Below are positions 44,201 to 56,200 of a DNA stretch of 64,000 nucleotides, one piece after another. Each line of letters opens with the position of its first letter. Position 1 is the stretch's first letter. Both the position numbers and the translations under genes were made by a program. The DNA lies in assembly GCA_031308135.1 (NCBI GenBank), contig JAHLJT010000631.1:259804355-259868354 (forward strand), written 5' to 3'. This stretch comes from Acheta domesticus. Taxonomy: Eukaryota > Arthropoda > Insecta > Orthoptera > Gryllidae. Under the pieces are notes generated by a model. That model ran no database searches and was not told where the DNA came from. It saw nothing but the letters and a program-made list of their open reading frames with translations.

Positions 44201-47200
44201 GGAAAGTTATGTAATGCTGCGCAAAATAACAGCTGATATTTGGCAGAAATAAATTCATTGCCGGGGCCTTATAACAAAAATGAGGATAAATCTAGTTGCT
44301 AAATTAAGAAAAAAAAATCCCCTAACACGTAGTGTAGCCAGAATCCCTCTTCTGTGGGTCCTTAATACCGAAAAACCAATTGAAAGTAAAATGTTTGTCT
44401 GTCTGTCTGTGAACACTACTGGCGCCTAAACCATTCGTATGATTATTTTTCAAATTGAAGAAACCCCTGTCAATCTGGCTCAACTCTGAAAATGATTCCA
44501 TAAAATTTGGGGGTACTTTACATGATGCTCCCAGACATTTTTGAAATTTTCTCAAAACCAGCTACAAATTTTTTCTTTAAATTTCTTGTAAGAATAGAAT
44601 CAAATACACTTATTAAGGTGCCATACATCCGATTTTCACTGTTAACTCTGAATTTTCGAAAATTGCAAAAGTTTGAATTTTATTTGGCATCTTCGTCCAA
44701 AGACTTTGAAAACGCATTTGATAATGCTAATAGGACAAAATTATGGGATATAATGGAAAAACAAGGTTACCCAGCACACATTGTAAATGTAATGAAAACC
44801 ATGTATGAAGATTCAAAAATTATAATAAACACCGGAAGAAAGAAGACGGAGGAAATACCTATTAATAAAGGAGTCCGACAAGGGTGTCCAATATCGCCCA
44901 CGCTTTTTAACATATATATAAATGATATAATCCAAAAATGGAAGCTGCTTATAAAAAAAGGAATATGTATTACAAAAAATGACTATTTAAATATTTTATT
45001 ATATGCGGACGACACCGTAATACTACAAGAAGGAGAGGATGACTTGCAGAGATCAGTACACCACTTATACGATATATGCAAGGGATATGACATAAAAATC
45101 TCAAAAGAGAAGACAAAAGTTATGGCCTTTTGTGGAAAATCACCTGTTAGAACAAAGATTGTAATAGACAACAAAATCATTGAATAAGTTTCTTCTTTCA
45201 ACTATTTAGGGTGTGAAATAGGACATGATGAAGATACCAATAAGAAACTGTCAAAATTTTAATCAGTATGTGGTATAATTCATAGGACAATGAAAAACAA
45301 AGCAAGGAAAGGGACGAGAATAATGTTCTATAACACAATGGCCATCCCTGTCCTCCTCTATGGAAGTGAGAGTTGGGTCCCTAAAAGAACACTTACACAC
45401 AATTATAAACTGCAGAAATGAAATTTCTTAGAAGAACAAAAGGTTGCACAAGAGAAGATAGATTTAAGAATGATGAAATAAGAGAAGAACTGAATGTGAA
45501 GAGCCTCAATGAAAGAATGATGGAGTACAGGAACAAGTGGCTACAACATGTACAAAGGATGGATAACTTTCGTTTACCATAGTTGGCCTTTCAATATAAA
45601 CCAAGAGGAAGAAGAGATATAAGGAGGCCGAAAAAAGAGATGGAGAGAAGTTCTGTGAGACCGGAACAGGCAGACGCCTAATCCTGGAAGTGAAGAAGAA
45701 GAAGAAGATCTTCGTCCAACTACAAAATTGCAGATAGAGTTTTTCTTCAAATAAAATTTTTTCTTTAGTAGTTTTCGCAATATTGCATGCAATATGTGCA
45801 ATTTTAAAAACTCACAAAACAATATTTTCTCAAAAATGGCTCCAAATTTTTTCTTTAAACTTTTGGTACGGATAGTTCCTAATGTTCTCTATGAGATGCC
45901 ATAAATGCCATATTGCTCTATGCTTTTCTTTGGTTTTTTTTACAAAAATTAATTTTTTTTACTTGTCTCTCACATCGTTAATATTTACATTAGCAGCGAT
46001 TTGTTCACATGATTATATTTAAGAGTATCTTTGCTTTAAATAACGTCATATAAATTTTCTCGAAAACTCCACAGTTGTCTGTGAAAAGTTGCTCAAAATT
46101 CTGCATTTCGAGACAAGCTCAGACGCCATTTTCTCAAAAATGGCTCCAAATTTGTTTTTCAAACTTTTTGAACTGATAGTGCTAATTCCACTCTTTAATA
46201 TGATGTAATGTTCACTCTGGGGTATTTTTTCGTTTTTTTTCAAAAATTACACAAATGTAATTTTTTTAAAACATCTCTCACACCGTTAATATGCACATTT
46301 CAAGCAATTTGTAAACACTATTGTATTTGTGAATTGATGTACTTCAAAAGAGTTCTGATGTTTTTCGAAAACTCAAAAATTGTCTGTAAGAAAGAGTTTC
46401 AATTTTCGCATTTACAGTAGCACTTAAACGCCATTTTGTTAAATACGGATGCAAATTTTTCAAAGAAAATTGCCATGTAGAATGAGATTTTACTGTTCTT
46501 TAATGTTCTTAAAATAATATTTCTGTTTTACTATTAGGAAAAATTAAGAAAATATCAAAGAAATGTACTTTGGGCAGCAATAAATGGCAGCTGGCAAGGG
46601 AATGTAGCAAGTCCGAATAGCTGGCTGAGACCAAAGGAAATAGAAAACTAATATGGGAAAGTCTGTGCCATTCTGTAGCACCACTAGTTTTGTGTTCAAT
46701 CAACATAAACTTCATTTGGCAATTATTTTTAAGCACTATGTAAGATACCTTTGTACTTGTGTGGTACCAGAGGACTTTGAGTTGTTATTGTTGTTGTTGT
46801 TGTTGTCGTCCTTGTTCTTCTTCTTGTTATTGTTATTATTGTTATTATTGTTGTTATTATTATTGTTATTATTACTACTATTATCATTCATATTTTCAAA
46901 TATAATGAAAAGGAGATTTCTTTCATTGTATTAAAAATTCAGTTATATTAAAATTAACAGTTTGAATAAAGCATTCAGTACTGTTTTTGAGTAAATGCAA
47001 CTTGTCGTCATGTCGTGTACTTGGTTTTATGTCAGATAACCTCCAAAACAAAAGTAGGTTATGTAAAACTCCCTGAATTACAAATGTTCACTATCTATAA
47101 TTGAGAGACTTAAAATTGGCTGTAATTTTCTGCCTTTGAAATTACTTCAACAATTAAGTCTGTATGCAACATGAGCCAAGGTGGAAGCAGTGTCCAGTAT

Positions 47201-50200
47201 ATATCCACAAGAGGTGCCTGATACTGAATAATTTGAATGTTTTAAGATTCTGGATATTGTTGATTTCCACTGAAAGTGTGCATCATACGGAAGTGTCAAA
47301 GATTGAGAGATGTCTTTGTGAATGTTAATTGTAAGGTATATTAATGTAATTTTCTTTTTTCAGATTGTGACATACGTTAATGCCAAAGGATATGATAGTA
47401 AGAATTTTTCATGCGCCGTTTCCATACCCATAGCATTTCAACTTCGTGCCTACTCTTTATGGTTCTACTTAGTTGATAAATTTCCCTTGTTATTTCCAAA
47501 TGTGGATGAGCAACAAGAAATTGTTATAACTACTATTAAAGTTTGGAAATGGACTCTGGGTCCATTAATTGCACAAGAAATAGGCAAGGATTTTGATTCT
47601 GGTGCTACTTGTGATTTTTCTGTTGCAATTGGTGTGCATTATCCAGATGATGAAGAAGAGTGTTCTTGTCTGTAAGTATTTCTCTTTTTCAAGTATTAAA
47701 GTACATGCTCTTTAGGCTATTTCTATTTACTTTTCTCATTAACGAGTAATGTAGAGATGTTATTGAAAATGCAGGACATACATCAGGAGATTCTCATGTT
47801 TTGAACATGCAGACACGTTTTGGGTTGCACTTGAATTTTAAGACAATTTTTCTTGATCAATGTCCATATTTTTAATTTCATTTATAGTTTCTCTTCCAGC
47901 GTACTAAGAGAAATGTCTTGACAAAATTTGTAATTAATTTTGTCACTGTAGTTTGCAGATGCATGAAGAAATTTTTAACGAAAGAAAAAATCACAAACGA
48001 AAATATCATGGAAGTTTGTTTACAAGGAAGAGTGTAGAATCTATCCTTAATTCTACCGATAAGGATCATTTCAAAAAATATTTTTCAACACCACCTCCAA
48101 TTCCGACATCATTTGTTTCTTACAATGATGTATCGTGCAGTCATAACTCCATATATTTTGCAGGTAAGATTATATTTTGAAGAAAATTAATTTTCATAAT
48201 TTTGCAATATCGAGAGTTAAATTTTCCTCCAGAAGTATTGTTTTCCTTATGAGTTTTTTTAATTAAAATTCTTGTATTTGGTCAATTAAATATTATATTT
48301 TTTAAATAAATATAATTTTTTTAAAAATGTCTTGGCTCTTAAGTTTTCTGGACTTTTTAGGGTGACAGTATTTTAAAGGAGTAAAAGAAAATGAGAGAAG
48401 TTCCTTTGCATTTCCTTTAAATCTTTGATCTCTGTGAATAAGCTGATTAGTTATGAAAACTTACTTCTTACTGTGGAGCAAAAAATAATTTTCAACATAA
48501 GTAAATCAGAAATCAATGATATTCAAAAAGACTGTTTATAGTTTTCATGTTAATATTATTAATCCATGATTTATAGCATCAGTTGAAAGTTGTTTCTTGT
48601 TCTCAAAGATCAAAGAAGTATAATGCAAAACGTTCACAACACAAGTGTTAAAAAAAATAAAATAAAATAGGTAATTTCTTTTGTAAAATCAATATATTTT
48701 GAAAAATAACATTGCCAAATCATGCAATGTTAGCTAGTGCATTTGACAAGTTGAGAAATTAATAAGCTGAAGAAAATATAACTCAGTTCTTTAAACAATT
48801 GATAGTGATAGAAGTTTCATTTTCCTAAATTGTAGGAGTTCACAGGCAGGGAGAGATGACTTGAATCACCTTGTAAGTTCTTTTATTGTCTTTGTAGATG
48901 AGCTGAGCAACAAAACCAGGGCCATATAGGTTGACTTACCACTATATCTCTTCTATACATAATATTTATTTATTTGTTAATGGCACCAGCTGAAGCTGAG
49001 GTGCACATATCGAGTACACATTTTAATCAGACTAGCGTACCTGTGCGAGAACTCTTGCATGGTAAACCCCTATTCATTCCTATCCATTTGCCTATCCTTT
49101 CCATTAAGAAGGAAAGCTGTTAATGAAACGTGTTTGTTTAAAAATGTATAATGTAACTTCTAATGTACTTTTGTACTTAATTTTAATGTGTTTACAGAAT
49201 ATCAAACAAAAATAATTCAATTGATGTTGGAAATTCAATTCAATTGATGTTGGAAACAAATTTTCAATAAAGGTTTATTCAGCATTATAGAGAGTTGTTC
49301 TTGGAACATTTCATACTTCTTTAAAAACAACGTTTGAAGAAATGACTCAATCTTCCTTGAGAGTTTGCTTTTCGCTTTCTTTGATTGTCACAAAAATATT
49401 ATAAAAGGTTTTACTCTTGAGAATGCCTAGTAAAGTAGTGCAAAAATACCGAATCGGGCTAGTACAACCCTACTCTTTACAATATTATTTAACGTCCCTT
49501 GATTTTTGTTATGAGGAACAGAGGTGGCTTTGGAGACTCAGGGTGCCAGCTTGCTAGGGTGCGAAAATTGAAAAATTATTTGTATATTAAAAAGTATTTG
49601 ATTATTATCTGCATTATTGCGTATCTCAAGAAAAGCAATTCCGGTCCAAAAAATAATCAAACTAATATTTTCACCTTTGAGTACTAAATACCATTTGTTA
49701 CCATTAGAAACAATTTAGTGGGCTCTTCGGTACATGGGAATGTTGCTCAAATGGTGTTTCCATTATTTTGACCGACACCTTGAGTTTAATATCAAATGGT
49801 GTATTATTTACAATATGAGTTTGCAGCTGGGCATTGATGTATATACTTCCAGATACCGCCAATATTTAAATCGTGCGTTTGGACTGCGATCGTTGGTAGT
49901 TATTGAGTGACTTGTACTATTCTTTCCATAATTTTAAATTTATTCAGGTATTGTAGGCTAACACGTTTTGATTTTTTTCATTTATTTCAAGCTATTTTAC
50001 TTAAGCTAATTTAAAAATTTTGTTCTTTGTGTTGTGCCATAGCACGTTTTCCCCTACTACTTCCATGTACCCGTGCGAGAACTCTCGCATGTTAAACCAC
50101 ACTCATCCCTATCCTCCTATTTCCATTCTAAGAGGGAAATTTGTTAACGAAATGTATTTATTTGTTTAAAAATGTATAAAGATAACTTGCAATGTGCTAA

Positions 50201-53200
50201 CACACTATTGAATAAAAATAAAAAGCAATGCGATTGATGTTTAAAAGAAATTTTCAATATAAAGATTTATTCTGTCTCGTGGAGAGTTTTCATGGAACAA
50301 TTCACAACACTTCCTTAAAGAAAACCTTTGAAGTAATTATTCAATATTGTTTCACAGTTAGCTTTTAGTTTTTCGTGATAGTCACAAAAAGTATTTGCTT
50401 TTGACTTTTGAGAAAGTTAGTGTGTCTGAACCCGCTGACTTGAAAATTTCATCGAATCACTGCTGATAACGAAAATACTGGCACAAGTAAAACGCAATAA
50501 CACAGTCTTCGTTCTTCACTGTACACACACTGTACACTGTACACACACATGCATTCACAATTACGTATACAGCAGTTATAGACCACGGTAAAACGTTAAT
50601 TGAATGGTTTCATTGCACGCATAAGAAACAATCTTCAAGCAACTATAATAGTACTAGTTGTTGCTGGAGAGCAAATCTTGAATTGATGATTATGCACATA
50701 AACCCTCATCAGACTGCACAAACCATGGTGTATATGTCTTTGCTGTATACAGAAAGCGTAAATATAAGATAGAGGAATCTAAGCCTTCTACGTGTGTCGT
50801 CAAAAAATAGCTACCTGCAGCAAGGGCTGAAATATTGAGATGGTCCTTGATAGTATTGAAGCGAGGAACCAAAAATTTAATTGAATGTTGAGGAATGTCT
50901 CATCTTATAGATTATGGTGTGAAAAACTTTTCTTTGAGGCCTTTGGCCTCAAAATTTTACTTTTTAAGGCCCGAGAACTCTTTGTTTAGGAGTTATTTGA
51001 CAAAAACGTTGGCAAGTGTTGTGGGTTGCATTTGATTTGAATATTTAGATGCAGTTATTTTAAACAAATTCTTCATATTTTTAAAGTCAAAGTGCAACTT
51101 GTCACGTCTCCGTGAAGTTCTTTTTCTTTAGAGATCTCATTTATGAAGATTGGTTGCGTGTGAGAGCCGCAATGGAAAGGTATACTACTGAAATAATATA
51201 GGAGATGATATCTATCAGTTAAAACCATCTGCCAGAAAATAAAATTATAAACATTAATGCTAAAATTCAATATCAACAATAATTTAATATTACATTTGGG
51301 GATCTGTTTTCTCCAGTAATCATTATGCAATCTAAAATTTTCATATACTTAAGATCCAATGATGAAGAGCAGACAGTTAACAATGGTTGTAAACAGTTCT
51401 ACACTTATATCCGAAGACAAAGAGACTGGCTTACATGGCTCAGGGCATCAATTGATTTCACTGCAAGTGCCTCCGATTGGGAGACCTTAGGGCTCTAATC
51501 CCAGCAGTGGGAGGATTTCTAGGCTACATAACTAGGTTGAGTTTAGCTTCTGCTGTCAGTAGGAGAATTGTAGTGGCTGGCTGCACTTGAATGGTTGTTT
51601 TCCATGGTTACTCCAATCAACACCAGGCAAATGCTGGAGCAATACCCTAACACATGGACACCGGATTGCATGGAATTTTTCTTTCCCTTCTCTGTCCTAT
51701 CCTCGTACCTTATACTTACGCTCACATGTCACTCCACTCCACATGTCAGGAGCTGAGAACTTATCTTGGTTGATTCTGTGCCCCACTGGTGGGCGATACT
51801 TGGTTGGGGAAAATCCCTGCAAGCCGATATGTAGGTTGAAGCTGGGAAACTCACCTGCCACCTCCCTGTGATAAAATCACGACTACACTTATGGGACTAA
51901 TGTCCTTGGCAGTTGATGTTCTCAGAAACTAATCAGTAAAGACAAAGATGATGTAATTATCATAGTGAATGAATAGTGGAAATAAAGGAAATTAATTTCT
52001 AGAAGTTATATTCCAGAACTACTTGATGATCTATAAAATATGGTGCTGAGAGACATTGCACAACATCAAGTTCTCAGTTTATTAAAACAACTCAAATTCT
52101 GCAATCCCTGGATGAAAGTTCCACCACTAGTCCAGTAGCATTCCAATGATTTTTCTGAAGTGGGATTTACAACTTGCTTCACTACTGATCATGATCTTTA
52201 GTAAATTAATGGAAACTGGTTGCATACCAAAACCTTGGAATTTTCGTCATCTTTACACGAGCATTTATGAAAGGAGAAAAAGTCAAGAATTAAAAGTACA
52301 GTCGACTCTAGTTATAATCAACTTGGACATAGTGAACTTCAGTCACTGGCCCCATTTCATTTATATTACAAATAAGCATAAGAAGATTCAGTCATAGAGA
52401 ACCTGAACCTTGGCTATAGTGAATGTAGGAAATAAATCCTGGAAATTAATTGGATTTAGTCTGTTATTACGCGAGTAAAAAAATAGTCCTTCGGAGAGTG
52501 GGATGGTGTTCTAACAGTGCGAGAGGCATTGAAAGGAATCAAGACTGCATTATGATACTTAGAGACAGGGAACAATGCAGAATCAAGTAAGGAGAGAGCA
52601 CAAACTCTGGAGAAGGATCTACAGAAATTAAATATGAAAAATGTGTGAAGCAAACAATTGTAAATAATTGATTTTGTAAGGCCAAATAAAGACATTGAAA
52701 CTTTCAGTTTGTGCTCTCAATGAATTTTGCTGCATCTCTAAGTTAATAAAATCAATCATTGTGGAAAAATTCTATTTAATTTTGACATCGGATATAGTGA
52801 ACCAAGTCAGTCCCAGAAGTTCACTATAACCGAAGACATTTCATGTAATGTGAGTAGCGTATATACGCTAGTATATAAAAATATTCAGGAAGGAGCGTGT
52901 ATATATTACGTAAAGCAGATTTGGAGTATTTCGAATACCACCACTCCCCGCCTATATCATGTTTGAACCCCCATCTATTAATTACGTAACGCTTGCGACA
53001 AGACCCGTCCCCCCCCCCACACACACACACTACTTACAGGAATTTAAAATCAGAACTAACTATTTTTACTATAAATTGGAACTAACAACTTGTATTAATT
53101 GTATTAGTGTTATATTTATTAAAATTTACGATAACTTAGTCAGAAATAGTTGGCAAAGAGGGCTACACTAACAATAACATTGGGAACAATATATGAAGGA

Positions 53201-56200
53201 AGGACTTCAGGTTTTGGTATTTATCAGTGTATGAAATTATTAATTGTATCTTTTTAGCAGATTTTATGTTAAATTTTAGAATACTCTTGTCTCTAGAATT
53301 AATCATATTTTTAAATGAAATGAATTCATCAAAATGGTATTATACATTTAAAAATGTATTTTTTTTCTAAATACATTGTAATCAAATTTTTAAAATCTTA
53401 AGGGAATTTAATTGAAAACATTTATTTTTGTAGGGACAAATTTCATTGTGAATTTATTTTTTAATATTGACAAATAAAGTTATTCTTTAATATATGTTGT
53501 AATGCAAAAATGTTCCAAATGTTTAGTTCTCAACAAATGTAAGTGAAATTTGACTTTCAGGTTGTTACAATAAATTCTCCCGATCACTCAGCCAAACACC
53601 TTGGGTCATTGAAGGTGAAAGAAGAATGGAGTCCTCTGTACAAGAGATTATCTGTGGTAGCATTGAAAAAGCGTGTCTAGCAGATGGTTTGTAAACTTCT
53701 CATGTACAAAATTCTTAATAAATATGAATTATCAGATGAGAATATATATAAAAAAGTAGCTTTGAGAGTGGTTACTAAAACACCAATGAAAGTAATATTT
53801 GTTCCCAATAGAAGAAGTATTATATGAAAAGTTTATTTTTTAATGTACAAATGTTTTTATTTCACAATTTGATATTTACAGTCTGATAACTTTGGTAATG
53901 ATTAATTACTAGGATACCTTAATTTTACACATTCTTTATGTGGTTTTGCATTGGATGTCTTGTTCAAACAAGTCCCACATGTTCAAAAATCTGCTACATT
54001 CACGCTTTTAATGTGAAATTGGAAACAATGTTCAGCTGAAAAAGTTTGTTTTTTAGTTGTTCATGTTCTCTTGAGGGGTTCAATTGTTTTGAAAACTTGA
54101 AAGGCAGTACGTTTTACATGTAATTTTAGGAAATTTCAGTATGTTTCCACTATTTAAAAAAAATTGTATTCTGAATTTCAGTGCTTATGTATGTTAGAGG
54201 TTATGATATTGAAAATGTGATAATTTGACAAATTTACAATATTTTATGTTTTTAACTGATGTTAAAGGATCAAAATTTGTAGTCGTCTGGAAGAGAAGAT
54301 GTAGATGTGAGAATGTTGGGTCGTGGGAGACCTTTTGCATGTGAGGTATTAAATCCTCGCAAAGTAAAGTTTAGCCCAGAGGAAATTCAAATTCTTGAAG
54401 CTAAAATAAACTGTTGTACAGAAGATGTGGCCATCCGACATCTTCAGATAATTCCGAAGTAAGCATAATATAAATGATTCCTGAAAGTGCAGATACAGAG
54501 TTTACTTTTGACACAAGATCGCACTGACATACCAATCAAATCCTATCAGACTATCTGGAAGGGAGTGAAAAATTAATAAAAATGATCATATGCAAAAATT
54601 ACTGCCTTTAAGATATACAGATTTTATTCTGCCTTTGCATTACCTTTTTGTAGATTTTCAGCAGCCCACAAATGTAAAACTGTTTCCAGAGGTACATTAC
54701 TTGCTGGAGGTCTTAATCTGGCCGTGTTTGCACAAAGAACCTACCCCTTGAAACAGGCTGCTTCTTTGCTAGCTAGTGGTGAAAAATTAGAATATGGCCT
54801 CTGGCTAAAGCAGGAGAATAGCTCTTTCCAGCCAACCTATCTCACAGTAGCACTCTAGTTCCACTTTATCATGCTTGAAAACAACTTTGGAAACAAATAA
54901 GTGGCGTTATTAAATGATTGACACACCGATATTCACGGAATCAATAGGATTGAGTTTGCTCACACGGAGTATCTGTAAATCTAAGCCTTAGGTAACCAAA
55001 ATAATAGGAATATAAGAAAATTATTACGGTAATACATTCTGTACAATACAATATATTCATAAAAAATTTGTATGAACAATATATTTTGTCAATATGTGCC
55101 AAATTATAATTAAAAATAAAAATAACCCTAATGAGGAAATATTAGATATTAAACAAAAATATTAAAGCTGATAATTTTATAGAAGTTTGGAAATGCAAAC
55201 TTCAGGTTAAAAATTACATAGACTATCACTATAGAATGAAACGAGGGTAAGGAATCAGCGGACAACACCGATTATATCCAATTGTGATGATTGGTCTGTT
55301 TTTTCAAAATGTGATTTTTGTTTTTTTTACGAATAATAGTTATCTCATTACTAGGCAATTACTGATGTGAAAATCAGATATCTATGTCAGTGATTAGCCG
55401 AATTATCCTAGGAGAAAACAATCATTAATCATATTCTGTTAAAATCTTTACCATGGTGTAGATGGGCATAATTGACAGATGGGCATAATTGACAGATGGG
55501 CATAGAGTCTGTCTCTATCAAATGTAACATTGCAATGACACCTGATCTGAGCAGGAATAATATTTAGTGAGAAGCGATTACTCCGGTTCGTAAACAAAAT
55601 ATCTCATGATCTCTCTTTTCCTGCTATCTCGCCTTCTCCAGCTGTAATTCTAAAGATGGTTGTATTAACATCACCTTATGTGTTCCATGCAAACGTAGAC
55701 TAGTTCTGCTAATCTCTGACAGCGATATATTGTATAATTCCCAAGAAAACGACAGGAATAGATATATTTCACATTCTCACATGTAGTACACAGATCCTGG
55801 TTGCAAATTTTGGAAATCTATAACTCTCATATTATTCCTTGGAGTGTTTCATGTGCCGGCTCGTGATGGTGAAATATCATTCTACACAATGCACCAGTGT
55901 GTGACGGACTCTTTAGCGATAACTGAGCTGTAGATGTATAGGCACAAAAAACTGTAGAAGTAGGCAGGCAAAATAGGCATTTAAAAAGCCTATTAAATAT
56001 GTAAAATACATCTTTCTTATTCTTATCCTTTCTTATCCTCTTATTTATGTACTTGTGTAGAAAGTCTCTGAAGTACACATAATATAGTTACCTTCATGGA
56101 ATGTTTGCTTTCATTGTTCTGACATATCATCATTGAAATCTTTTCCTACATTGTTGGGTAATTCGGACAAAAATGTCTGCATCGCAGTAGCCTTTTTTGT

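Larger units (their letters stand above)
40953..47363 (+). other. PUS10 intron 2 (6.4 kb)
   Basis: It holds a poly-T run, a minisatellite, a 5S-derived SINE and a family C repeat carrying an RTE LINE (each listed separately). The remainder is AT-rich with no coding signal; the open frame at 42049-42327 has no recognised similarity. Confidence 0.7.
48164..53560 (+). other. PUS10 intron 4 (5.4 kb)
   Basis: It contains a direct repeat pair (49015-49440 and 50055-50430), a tRNA-derived SINE (51425-51910), a Tigger-like remnant (52305-52845) and a MITE fragment (52900-53020). The rest has no coding signal. Confidence 0.7.

Noticed and set aside
46653..46934. Poly-leucine open frame
   Set aside because: Translation of a (TTG)n/(TTA)n microsatellite.
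47941..47956. Use of the TTTGCAG acceptor (exon starting at 47959) for PUS10 exon 4
   Set aside because: It breaks the frame with exon 3; the CACTGTAG acceptor seven bases upstream keeps it.
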